DNA from: Aequorivita aurantiaca
GTDB lineage: Bacteria > Bacteroidota > Bacteroidia > Flavobacteriales > Flavobacteriaceae
DNA: 64,000 nt
Direction of reading: 5' to 3'
NCBI RefSeq assembly: GCF_030410135.1
Contig: NZ_JAUGQQ010000001.1
Coordinates: forward strand, 124,001 to 188,000
This document shows, piece after piece, positions 43,607 to 52,423 of this stretch (positions are counted from its first letter, which is position 1; every line of letters begins with the position of its first letter). The notes under the pieces are model-generated. The model searched no databases and was not told the origin of the DNA. It saw nothing but the letters and a program-made list of their open reading frames with translations. The position numbers were made by a program, and so were the translations under genes.

Positions 43607-44980
43607 TTATTCAACTACTGAAACATTATCAATTTGGTAAGTAGTAGTTGTTCCGTTTGAACCGCCTAAATATTGATAGGCAATATAAACAACCTGCCCG
43701 GCATAGGCCGAAAGGTCCACATTTCCGGATGGGGTAAACTCATCGCCATAGCCACTAGTATTTCCGCTGGAGATAGTTGCATTAAGATTTGTCCACGTTG
43801 CAGCATTAACATCGCCCGTAAAGTTTGTAGAAATTTTCACGGTCAAGGCGGTTCCGTTGTTAAATCCGTCGTTTGTTTCAAAGGTTAGGGTTGGGGAGGA
43901 ACCGTTTGGCAAAATTAATCCGGGAGTAACTAGCCAAACCTCATAAGGGTTTTCATTACTATTGAAAGCTGAGGTTTGTGCATATTTATTGTTATCGAAC
44001 TCACGAACTTCCCAAAGACGGGTGCCGGCGTTTACGTTTACGTTTGTCCAGCCCTCAATATTCACACTCATTCCTGTACCTGCAGATTGGCCTTCAAAAT
44101 TTTGGGAAAAAGGAAGTTCAACTGCATCGCCTGGACCACCGTTACTACAGCGTTCGCCATTCATATCAACATCAGTTACATCGCGAATGAATAACTGAAC
44201 GTCACTGTTAAAAATGCTCAAAACCGCAGTCAGTGAGCCATTGCCCTCTGGAAGCGTAAGGTTTTTGAAATCTGCGAATCCACTTGTTCTTAAAATGACG
44301 GTTTGACCTTCGCAATTTTCTACACTTCTATTTACACCAAATGTATTGTTTAGATTTCCGTAGTGCTCAATTCCTGCAAGACCTGTTGGAAACTGTACGT
44401 TTTCAAATTTTACCAAGGTATTTAATCTAGCTGGGTTATTTGCCTCAGGAATGGAAATAACGGTGGGAACCAAATCAACACTTTCAAGTGAACGCAGAAT
44501 TCTATCATCAAATTCAAGGGCATCAATTCTACCTACCTCATCGCCATCCTGCACTCCTATGGTTGGTAGCCCGGCGTATTCACCTATAAATAGGCCGCTT
44601 ACTTTGAAATATATCTTGCGCCCCGGCTCAAACTTTGTGTATAAATCAGTGGAATTAGTAGAGATAGCAACCCCAGCGGTTGGATTCTCGGGTGCATCTT
44701 GAATTACCAATGATTTGTAAAAGTTGCCGGTTTCATCACTGGAAACCACGTAGCCTTCTATCCAAAGTTCTCTTTCGGAACCGTCGCCGGCCTCAATTTC
44801 CACCGGTTCAAAACCATTATACATTGCTTTAACCGTGGCGATGTCCGTATTCACGTCAACATTTGGTTCTTGGGCGTTTATTTCTGGCACGTTGTAATCA
44901 TCATCCTGAACGCAGGATGTTACCATTATTCCTAAAAAGAATAGGAAACTTAGAAGCTTAATGTTTTTATATTTTTTCAT
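43607..44980 (-). CDS. DUF5689-domain lipoprotein
   Basis: A 457-residue lipoprotein (lipobox GIMVTSC, Cys 23) with the DUF5689 domain (about 40-280: LWIEGYVVSSDETGNFYKSLVIQDAPENPTAG, KIYFKVSGLFIGEYAGLPTIGVQ), a possible OB-like fold related to the nucleic-acid-binding OB domains of YhcR-type nucleases, and a C-terminal choice-of-anchor-J-like lectin domain (about 290-457). It lies downstream of the TonB-receptor gene (29-base gap), and an EEP nuclease is divergent, so a role in binding nucleic acid or phosphoester at the surface is inferred. Confidence 0.82.
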   Translation of the reverse strand: MKKYKNIKLLSFLFFLGIMVTSCVQDDDYNVPEINAQEPNVDVNTDIATVKAMYNGFEPVEIEAGDGSERELWIEGYVVSSDETGNFYKSLVIQDAPENPTAGVAISTNSTDLYTKFEPGRKIYFKVSGLFIGEYAGLPTIGVQDGDEVGRIDALEFDDRILRSLESVDLVPTVISIPEANNPARLNTLVKFENVQFPTGLAGIEHYGNLNNTFGVNRSVENCEGQTVILRTSGFADFKNLTLPEGNGSLTAVLSIFNSDVQLFIRDVTDVDMNGERCSNGGPGDAVELPFSQNFEGQSAGTGMSVNIEGWTNVNVNAGTRLWEVREFDNNKYAQTSAFNSNENPYEVWLVTPGLILPNGSSPTLTFETNDGFNNGTALTVKISTNFTGDVNAATWTNLNATISSGNTSGYGDEFTPSGNVDLSAYAGQVVYIAYQYLGGSNGTTTTYQIDNVSVVE

Positions 44981-45009
44981 CTGTATTAAATTTAATGCTT
45001 TTTACTTAA

Positions 45010-47808
45010 TTAAAATCGAACGTAAAGGTTTAGATAGTAGGTGGTGCCGTATCCGTACCAATATTTTGGCGCGAACACTGGCGTGTCATTTGCGGCGTCA
45101 TCGGAAAGTGCTCTGTAGTTACCATTTCTTCCCTGCTCATAACCACCGGTTTTGTATTCTTGATCTAAAATGTTGTTGATGGTTGCGAAGAAACCTACGT
45201 AGTAATCTTTGATTTTCCAAGATTTCCCGCCTACCACGTTTACTAACATATAGTCATCAAACTTTTCTTGCTTCAACAATTCTCTCGCGACAGCTGGGTC
45301 GTAATCATTAAAGGGCATTCCGTCGCTTGGGTCCGTATAAAAGTTGGCCGTACGGGTTATGGGCGACACGTCTATATAGGCATTATTAAAATAATTGGTT
45401 GTTGCGCCCACCCACCAAAAATCTGGATCGCGGTATTCAAAACCAATTTGGTAAGCCTGTTGCGGGCCACCGGCTACTTTATAATCTTTTAAATAGGAAG
45501 GGCCGTAATATTCGTAATCGCTTAAAAAATCGTCTGAAGTTAAATATAGTTCTGGATTATTGTCATACGTATTTTGGCCGTATGCCGCAGCTCCCTTCAA
45601 TTTGATAGTTGGGGTTATTTGTGCTTCAATGCCTAATTCGGCACCCAAATTCTTTTTATTTACTCCGGTAAGAATTTCCTGTACAAAGGCATTGTCGCTC
45701 CCATCATTTTGGGTTCCACCCTGAGCATATACCCCATCCAAATAGTAAAAGGAAATTTCCGTAGCATCTTGCATCATGGTGTAATACCCAGTTAAGCGTG
45801 CCTTAACAATAGGCGATCGGAAAATGTAGCTTCCGTCCACGCTTATGTTTTTTTCCTCTTGCAATAAATCATTGCTTATACCGAGGGAATTCACGGTAAA
45901 GTTATTTTGCCGCGAATTTGAGAACGAATTCCGTAAGGTGGGTGCATCCGTGAAATAAGCCGTATTGACTTCAAAAGCATGTCTTCCAGAAAGTTTATAA
46001 GTTGCTCCAGCTTTTCCGCCAAAGGTTGTAAAATCTAGTTTTTCACTCTTTCCGAAAGATTCATTTCCTTCTCCAAAAGAACCATTTCTATACAATCCAT
46101 TTCTTTGGTAGCTAGTTTGGCCCACTTTTCCGGCAACATATAAATCTACTTTTGAATAGGAAAATTGCGCCTGGGCAAAACCACTGTAGTCGCTCGCATC
46201 CAATTCATAGTTATATTTAAAGATGTCGTCCTGGCCCACAACTCGGTTTGGATTGTTTAAATCGCTTTGGGAGGCATCCCCAAAATTAAAACTGTCAACA
46301 TCCAAATAGCCATTGCCGCCCAACAAATCAATCATATTCGCAAAATTATGGGAGTTTAGGTTTCGGTAATTCAAAGATGCCGTAATTCCTATATTGTCCG
46401 TTATTTGTGAGGTCAATATTGTGTTTGCAGAAAGCTGTTTGTCATCATTCCTATCATCATATAAATAATAACGCGAAGTACCGCCATAAAAAATATTGGT
46501 TTCGTAAATGTCTAACCAATCAATCTGGCCATCATTTTTGAACTCCTCATAAGCTTGGTAAGCACCGCCATAGTTAGGTCCATTTGGATCGGCCAAAAAG
46601 TAGCTTGGCATGTTTTGGTAATAACTTGGGTCTGGATTTGGGGCATTGTCATATCCCAAACGGCTGTTTCCAGTTTTGCCAAACTGATATCCAATATTGG
46701 TATTAAGATGGGTTTTTTCAGAAATATCCCAATAATGGTTTAACATTACAACCGGCTCATTGACTTCCTTAATTCGGGAATTTCGTTTCTCGCCATCTTG
46801 GTCTCCCCAATAACTGTTGTATCGAATTCCTTTTAAATCATACACTTCCTGTGTATTTGCCGAAGATTTACCTCTGCGGTTGGGGGTGTAAAAGGCGGTA
46901 AGGTTTAAACTGTGTTGGTCGTTCAATTTTCTTTCCACCGAAGCAAAGAACGAGTTTGCATCGTAAAGACTTCCGTCCACAAAACCTTCATCACCAAAAC
47001 GACGCGCCAAAAGAACTGAATAAGCCCAGCCACTTGGCAGCAGTCCACTATTATAGGACCCCATTACGCGGCCACGGTAACTTCTGTTGCTTGTGGCATA
47101 GGAAACACGACCGCCTTTTCTGTATTGCGAGGCGCGCATAATAATGTTGGTGGTTCCGGCAAGATGGCCAAAATTATATTCATTGGCAGACATTCCCATA
47201 GAAAACATTTGGTTGCGCTGCACATCGTTCAAGCCGCCCCAGTTGGACCATTGAGGCCTTCCGTTATAGAGCTTGTTCATTTCCAAACCATTGATCAGCA
47301 CTTTTCCGTCTTCAGAATCATATCCTCTGGGACGAAAAAAGGTGGCGCTAAAATCGTAGGAAGCTGCATTCAAAAATACATCCTTCGAGGCTTGAAGCAA
47401 TCCAGACACATTGAAGGAGGTACCTTCGTCCTCATCAAGTTGTTCGTCCGAAAGGCTGATGATGCCTATTTGCTCTTCTACTTCCAATAAATCAACCGAC
47501 AAAAGAATTGGTTTTAAATTAACCGGATTGTCATTTTGGATAGTAACTGGAATTTTCAGGCTGGTGTAGCCCAATTTTGAAATTTCCAAAACCTGCTCGC
47601 CCTGTGGCAGGGTTTCCTGTGAAAAGGAAAAAACTCCGTTAGCATCGGTAAGGGTTTGGAAAATACTGTTCTGAATCCTTACCTGAACATCTGGAATTGG
47701 TTCGCTAGAGTTGGTATCAAGTACCTTACCCATTACTACAGGATTTTGGGCAAATAATGAAGTAGATGCCAACAAAACCGTGTAAATTGTAAAAATGAAT
47801 TTGTTCAT
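45010..47808 (-). CDS. TonB-dependent outer-membrane receptor with CarboxypepD-like N-terminal domain
   Basis: A 932-residue receptor: signal peptide ending near LFAQ, carboxypeptidase-regulatory-like domain (about 22-110: VVMGKVLDTNSSEPIPDVQVRI), a plug domain (FRPRGYDSEDGKVLINGLEMNKLYNGRPQWSNWGG) and a barrel with the terminal YLNLYVRF. Such receptors import large or scarce compounds with energy from TonB-ExbBD. Cargo is not evident from sequence; adjacent DUF5689 and EEP genes suggest a nucleic-acid-derived or phosphorylated substrate. Confidence 0.9.
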   Translation of the reverse strand: MNKFIFTIYTVLLASTSLFAQNPVVMGKVLDTNSSEPIPDVQVRIQNSIFQTLTDANGVFSFSQETLPQGEQVLEISKLGYTSLKIPVTIQNDNPVNLKPILLSVDLLEVEEQIGIISLSDEQLDEDEGTSFNVSGLLQASKDVFLNAASYDFSATFFRPRGYDSEDGKVLINGLEMNKLYNGRPQWSNWGGLNDVQRNQMFSMGMSANEYNFGHLAGTTNIIMRASQYRKGGRVSYATSNRSYRGRVMGSYNSGLLPSGWAYSVLLARRFGDEGFVDGSLYDANSFFASVERKLNDQHSLNLTAFYTPNRRGKSSANTQEVYDLKGIRYNSYWGDQDGEKRNSRIKEVNEPVVMLNHYWDISEKTHLNTNIGYQFGKTGNSRLGYDNAPNPDPSYYQNMPSYFLADPNGPNYGGAYQAYEEFKNDGQIDWLDIYETNIFYGGTSRYYLYDDRNDDKQLSANTILTSQITDNIGITASLNYRNLNSHNFANMIDLLGGNGYLDVDSFNFGDASQSDLNNPNRVVGQDDIFKYNYELDASDYSGFAQAQFSYSKVDLYVAGKVGQTSYQRNGLYRNGSFGEGNESFGKSEKLDFTTFGGKAGATYKLSGRHAFEVNTAYFTDAPTLRNSFSNSRQNNFTVNSLGISNDLLQEEKNISVDGSYIFRSPIVKARLTGYYTMMQDATEISFYYLDGVYAQGGTQNDGSDNAFVQEILTGVNKKNLGAELGIEAQITPTIKLKGAAAYGQNTYDNNPELYLTSDDFLSDYEYYGPSYLKDYKVAGGPQQAYQIGFEYRDPDFWWVGATTNYFNNAYIDVSPITRTANFYTDPSDGMPFNDYDPAVARELLKQEKFDDYMLVNVVGGKSWKIKDYYVGFFATINNILDQEYKTGGYEQGRNGNYRALSDDAANDTPVFAPKYWYGYGTTYYLNLYVRF

Positions 47809-47855
47809 TCTAAATAATAAAGTTTAGTAAATTTTTGTTTTAAAATGCGGGAGCA

Positions 47856-47889
47856 AAACTACATTTTTTAAATGAAATACCTACTTTTG
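47856..47889. promoter_or_regulatory. Divergent promoter elements between TonB receptor and nuclease genes
   Basis: On the minus strand TAGTTTTG (47856-47863) and on the plus strand TACTTTTG (47882-47889) match TAnnTTTG. Both lie about 50 bases from the respective starts. The closeness suggests shared regulation, though no operator is recognised. Confidence 0.5.
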
Positions 47890-47938
47890 AAACCTCTTAA
47901 TGTTAAAGATAACTTAAAATAAAATCATTGTCTTTCTT

Positions 47939-48997
47939 ATGAAAATTCCCATTTATTTTCTCAGTATTTATTTTCTTTTCACTGCAGCAATTCTGGCCCA
48001 AAGTGAAAAACAGTATAAAGTAAATACCGTAGCCTTTTACAACGTTGAAAATCTATTTGATTATGAAGACGACCCCCTGATTTTTGATGAGGACCGAACG
48101 CCCGAAGGCAAAGATCATTGGACCCAAGAAATCTATGAAGCTAAACTTGCAAATATGGCCAAAGTGATATCTGAAATCGGTGCCGATGTTACGGGAACAG
48201 CTCCTGCAATAATGGGTGTTTGTGAGGTTGAAAATCTTCGTGTGCTAGAGGATCTTGTTAACCAAGAGCCATTGGTAAATAAAGAATATGGAATAGTGCA
48301 TTTTGACAGCCCTGATCGGCGTGGAATTGATGTGGCACTGCTATATCAAAAAAAAATATTTACTCCCACACACTACACCAATTATGAATTAGAAATTTAC
48401 GATGACCAAGATCGAAGCAAACGTATTTACACCCGCGACCAACTTTTAGTGAGTGGCATGCTGGATGGTGAAAAAATAAGCATCATTGTAAATCACTGGC
48501 CTTCCCGAAGCGGTGGGGAAGAACGAAGCCGGCCAAAAAGGATTAAAGCAGCGGAATTGAACAAACATATAATGGATTCATTATTGAGCGAAGATCCATA
48601 TGCAAAAATTATTACAATGGGCGATTTTAATGACGACCCCATAAGCCCAAGTGTAAAAGATATTCTTAAAACAAAGGGAGAAAGAGACAACATGAAAATG
48701 AAGGAATTATACAACCCAATGGAGGATATGTACAAAAAAGGAATGGGCACCCTGGCCTATCGAGATGCCTGGAACCTTTTTGACCAAATAATTCTTTCCT
48801 CAGAATTGACAAAGAAAGATTATTCCTCCTATCGTTATTATAAAGCCGGCATTTTTAATAAAAATTATCTTGCCACCCCTCGAGGGCAATATAAGGGATA
48901 TCCTTTCCGAAGTTTTGTGAACGGGTATACCGGCGGGTATAGCGACCATTTTCCTGTTTATGTTTATTTAATAAAAGAGAAGGATTCCGAAAATTGA
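47939..48997 (+). CDS. Exported endonuclease/exonuclease/phosphatase family protein
   Basis: A 352-residue protein with a signal peptide (LSIYFLFTAAILAQ) and the EEP fold: FYNVENLFDYEDDP, IMGVCEVENLRVL, VNHWPSRSGGEERSRPKR, TMGDFNDDPISP and GYSDHFPVYVYL carry the expected metal- and phosphate-binding residues. Members cleave nucleic acids, inositol phosphates or phospholipids. It is divergent from the TonB receptor/DUF5689 pair, with paired promoters, and is probably secreted or periplasmic. The exact substrate is unresolved. Confidence 0.87.
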   Translation: MKIPIYFLSIYFLFTAAILAQSEKQYKVNTVAFYNVENLFDYEDDPLIFDEDRTPEGKDHWTQEIYEAKLANMAKVISEIGADVTGTAPAIMGVCEVENLRVLEDLVNQEPLVNKEYGIVHFDSPDRRGIDVALLYQKKIFTPTHYTNYELEIYDDQDRSKRIYTRDQLLVSGMLDGEKISIIVNHWPSRSGGEERSRPKRIKAAELNKHIMDSLLSEDPYAKIITMGDFNDDPISPSVKDILKTKGERDNMKMKELYNPMEDMYKKGMGTLAYRDAWNLFDQIILSSELTKKDYSSYRYYKAGIFNKNYLATPRGQYKGYPFRSFVNGYTGGYSDHFPVYVYLIKEKDSEN

Positions 48998-49016
48998 TAA
49001 ACTCTAAGCATAAAAA

Positions 49017-49044
49017 AAATGCGCACAATAACCTGGTGCGCATT
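49017..49044. terminator. Bidirectional terminator between nuclease and membrane-protein genes
   Basis: AATGCGCAC (49018-49026) pairs with GTGCGCATT (49036-49044) across a nine-base loop, flanked by A-rich DNA on one side and T-rich on the other. It lies between the two convergent genes. Confidence 0.75.
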
Positions 49045-49068
49045 TCTTATTTAATATCGGGTTTCGGT

Positions 49069-49509
49069 CTAAAACCATTGGTTCCAAGGAATTCGGCTTA
49101 ACATTAAAACCAAGGCGATGGTATAAAAGATCGCCAAAGTTTTAAACTTGCCGTGCGACAATAATTTCTTTTTATGTTTTGAATAACCAATGGTAATAAA
49201 AATTACCGTCAAAAGCATCACGAATGGATGTTCAACAGCATAAAGCCTGAATTCTGAATTCTTCATTACTTCACCCATTCCAATATTCCTAATGTTTGAA
49301 AGGCCCAAAGGCGAAACAAAATAAAGTATAAGCCCGATGAGCAATTGAATATGGGTTACAATAAGGGCGAATAGCGATATTCTAAAATCCTTCGCGGCAT
49401 ATTCCCTTTTTGAAAAAAAGCCTGCGAGTGCATTGAATGTTGCCAACAACAAAATAAGAAGAACCAAGTAGGCCCAATAGGAATGGATGAATTGAACGGA
49501 AGTAACCAT
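49069..49509 (-). CDS. Four-helix integral membrane protein, possibly cytochrome-b-like
   Basis: A 146-residue protein with four predicted transmembrane segments (about 10-30, 45-65, 90-110 and 120-140). Several membrane-placed histidines (FIHSYWAY, LIVTHIQLLIG, VEHPFVML, SKHKKKLLSHG) might bind heme in a cytochrome b561-like way, but this is uncertain. Homologues in Bacteroidota have been given misleading ribosomal-protein names. It stands between a nuclease and a TonB-receptor gene; a terminator lies beyond its 3' end. Confidence 0.62.
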   Translation of the reverse strand: MVTSVQFIHSYWAYLVLLILLLATFNALAGFFSKREYAAKDFRISLFALIVTHIQLLIGLILYFVSPLGLSNIRNIGMGEVMKNSEFRLYAVEHPFVMLLTVIFITIGYSKHKKKLLSHGKFKTLAIFYTIALVLMLSRIPWNQWF

Positions 49510-49556
49510 AGTAATTATTTTTAAAGAATTCCAAAGATAAGCTTTATTGACAAAAA

Positions 49557-49582
49557 AAATGCCCCAATAAATCGGGGCATTT
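49557..49582 (-). terminator. Terminator of the second TonB-receptor gene
   Basis: AAATGCCCC (49557-49565) pairs with GGGGCATTT (49574-49582); on the minus strand the hairpin is followed by T-rich DNA, 19 bases after the stop of the gene ending at 49602. Confidence 0.75.
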
Positions 49583-49601
49583 TACAAAAACTAGATGTCT
49601 A

Positions 49602-52235
49602 CTAGAAATCGTATCGAAGACTTGCATTCCAAGTTCTTCCGTTTCCATAGAAATAGCCAAATGAATCCTTTTGGCTCAAATACATTTCATTCGTTGCGTT
49701 GTAGCAATTCGCACGGAATGTAAAATCATTGCCGCCAAAATCAAATTTATAAGTAATTCCCGCATCAAGCACACTGTATGCTGGCAAGCGTTCAGCTTGA
49801 TAGACTACTCCCGCTTGGGCTGCATCCACAACATCTTCCGCATCCACAAAACCGTAAAGATCTGTATAGATGTTATAGTCCGCATCTACGGACAAGCCGC
49901 CAAAAATATTGTACTTAAATCCGAATCCGAAAGAAGTTTGCGGTGCGTTGCCCACCTTTGTACCGGTAAGGTTTACATTGCCTTCTTCCAATAAAGCGTT
50001 GGTTTCGTCCTCCCTTGTTTGGAACGGCGTTTCACCATCATATTTCCAGTTACCGATGCTTCCGAAAGCTCTCAACATAAAAACACTTGAGTATCTATAT
50101 TTTCCTTCAAACTCAAATCCTTTGTGAACTTGTGTAATGTCAGTAAATCTTTGGTAACGGTCCACTTGCTCCACTGGATTTGAAGAAGTTGGATCTGCAT
50201 CAATTGTTCCTCCAGAAAGGAATCTGTTACCCCAAGTGGTGTAATATCCGTTCAAATCTAAGCTGAAAGCGCCGGCACGGAATCTGTAACCTACTTCAAT
50301 TCCGAGGATTTCTTCATTGTCTATTTCGTTATCACCCTCAAGGATGTAATTTGAGTTTCTGATATCTGAAAAAATATTATCCAAATAAGGTTGTCTTGAA
50401 TAATAACCTGCATTTGCAAAAAGAGTGCTGTTCTCTAGGAATGAATATCCCATTCCTCCTTTTATATTATAGCCCATTTTATTGACCTTTTCAGATTTTC
50501 CAAGCCCATTCACGCCTTCGATTTCAGAGCCTTCAGCACGGCCATCCCTTTGGTAACTTTGGGTTGAAACTGCTCCCTGTACAAAGGCTGAGAAACTTTC
50601 AATTTTGTATTCTGCCTGTCCGAAACCACCTATGTAATTGATGTTTTCTGAATAGTCATAATTAAAGCGTTGCCCTTCATCGGCCGAGCTGAAAAGAGCT
50701 GCCCATGGGTTGGCTTCGAATGTTTCGTTGATTACGTAGTCACTATCTCTGGCATCGCCATAACCGCGGTTGTCCGCATAGCCTTGCAATCCTAAAAGAT
50801 CATTCATTTGGTACCAATGGCTTCCTTTGTAGAAACGCGTATCAACACCAATATTTACAGCAAAATTATCACTCACGGAACTTTCCAAATTTGAAAGGAA
50901 CCCATACCAGTTGTGGTTGTTTACGGACATTCTTCGAACTAATGACCCTTGGCCAAAGCTTCCAATTCCGTTTTCAGCGCCGGCGATATTATTCTCTTCG
51001 ATGGTGTCAAAATCTATTTCGCCATGGCTGTCTCGAATTATATTGCTGGAACTTCCTGCAGGTCCTGTTCCGCCGCCACGCCCCCAAGAAGCGTAAAGCA
51101 CGGAGGATAGGTTTGTTCTGTCGCTAATATTCCAATCCCAGTTAAGGTTGGCAATTGGTTTGTGGTAATAATTTCTTCTTACGGTATAGCGCTCGCCGTT
51201 ATAAAATCCAGAATTTGCATTATAGCGCTTACCATAAAGATCATAATCTTCCAAAGAATCGGAAAAATTCTGGTCGTGCCATTGTGGGGCTCCGGTCAAT
51301 AGAAAGTTGAAGGAATGGGTGTCATTTGGTACGTAGCCTATTCCCACGAAATAATTTTGGCCTTGGCCGGCTGTCCCGTCTGAATATTTTCTGTGTGCTT
51401 GCCAGTGGTCCAGCATGAAACTGTATGCCCATTTCCCCTTTAGCCCGGAATCATAACTAACAGTTCCTTTGAAATAGCTGTCATTACCTGTCATAAAACG
51501 AGCAAAACCGCCTTCCTTTCTTCCAGCTGCGCGCGATACGATATTTACCGTACCACCTACTGATGAAATAGCCAATTTTGAAGAACCTAATCCACGTTGA
51601 ACCTGTACTGCATTTGCAACATCCGACATTCCGGACCAGTTGGACCAGTAAATTCTTCCGTCTTCCATGCCATTAATGGGTTGCCCGTTCAACAGGAACG
51701 CCGTGTTTGTCTGGTCGAAACCGCGCAAAAACATTTCTGAATCACCAAAACCTCCCGCTTGGTTAGAAACATACACACTGGGTGTACTTTTAATAGCTTC
51801 CGGAAATTCAACGTTTCCGATGGCCTTAGCCTGAATTTCGGCAGCACTTATGGTTGAAACCGCGATAGGGGTTTGACGGTCCTTTGCTAAATCTATAATT
51901 CCCTTCCCTACTATAACAACTTCCTCAAGTGCGTCAGAATCCACCGTAATTTTTACGGTGCCCAAGTTTGCGGTGCCGTTCATTATTCGAAATGGGACTT
52001 TCTCAATGGTGTACCCAATGTATGAAATGGTAAGTGTACCTGATGTTGAAGTGGTTTCCAAAGTAAAGTTTCCATCAAAATCAGTAATGGCACCGTTTGT
52101 TGTGCCAGTCTCGACCACGTTAGCTCCTGCCAATGGATCGTTATTTTCAGAGTCGATTACCGTTCCCGTAACCGTAGTTTGCGAAAAAGCGGCAAGACCG
52201 CCCAGAAAAAAAACAATTAGTAATAGTTTTTTCAT
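49602..52235 (-). CDS. TonB-dependent outer-membrane receptor with CarboxypepD-like N-terminal domain
   Basis: An 877-residue receptor starting at ATG 52235 (MKKLLLIVFFLGGLAAFSQ), with the CarboxypepD-like domain (TTVTGTVIDSENNDPLAGANVV, FDGNFTLETTS), a plug (PEAIKSTPSVYVSNQAGGFGDSEMFLRGFDQTNTAFLLNG and GMEDGRIYWSNWSG) and a barrel ending WNASLRYDF. It is similar in plan to the receptor at 45010-47808 but encoded separately. No partner lipoprotein (SusD) lies next to it, so the substrate class cannot be assigned. Confidence 0.9.
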   Translation of the reverse strand: MKKLLLIVFFLGGLAAFSQTTVTGTVIDSENNDPLAGANVVETGTTNGAITDFDGNFTLETTSTSGTLTISYIGYTIEKVPFRIMNGTANLGTVKITVDSDALEEVVIVGKGIIDLAKDRQTPIAVSTISAAEIQAKAIGNVEFPEAIKSTPSVYVSNQAGGFGDSEMFLRGFDQTNTAFLLNGQPINGMEDGRIYWSNWSGMSDVANAVQVQRGLGSSKLAISSVGGTVNIVSRAAGRKEGGFARFMTGNDSYFKGTVSYDSGLKGKWAYSFMLDHWQAHRKYSDGTAGQGQNYFVGIGYVPNDTHSFNFLLTGAPQWHDQNFSDSLEDYDLYGKRYNANSGFYNGERYTVRRNYYHKPIANLNWDWNISDRTNLSSVLYASWGRGGGTGPAGSSSNIIRDSHGEIDFDTIEENNIAGAENGIGSFGQGSLVRRMSVNNHNWYGFLSNLESSVSDNFAVNIGVDTRFYKGSHWYQMNDLLGLQGYADNRGYGDARDSDYVINETFEANPWAALFSSADEGQRFNYDYSENINYIGGFGQAEYKIESFSAFVQGAVSTQSYQRDGRAEGSEIEGVNGLGKSEKVNKMGYNIKGGMGYSFLENSTLFANAGYYSRQPYLDNIFSDIRNSNYILEGDNEIDNEEILGIEVGYRFRAGAFSLDLNGYYTTWGNRFLSGGTIDADPTSSNPVEQVDRYQRFTDITQVHKGFEFEGKYRYSSVFMLRAFGSIGNWKYDGETPFQTREDETNALLEEGNVNLTGTKVGNAPQTSFGFGFKYNIFGGLSVDADYNIYTDLYGFVDAEDVVDAAQAGVVYQAERLPAYSVLDAGITYKFDFGGNDFTFRANCYNATNEMYLSQKDSFGYFYGNGRTWNASLRYDF

Positions 52236-52423
52236 GAAATTAAATTTTAGGTTTAAAAATTTCGGCAAAAATACAACCTTAGATAGGTTATACCCAATAA
52301 AAACGATTAAGAAATCATTACTAAAAACAATCTCAATTAAAGATAGAATTTATAGCTTAAAGGGTTGAAAAATTGGTGGTTAGTTAATAACAAGTTTATT
52401 AACATGGCCGAAGCCGGTTAAAA

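Noticed and set aside
49069-49509. Ribosomal protein L27-like annotation for the four-helix membrane protein
   Set aside because: It has four membrane segments and no resemblance to bL27, which is already encoded at 4684-4947.
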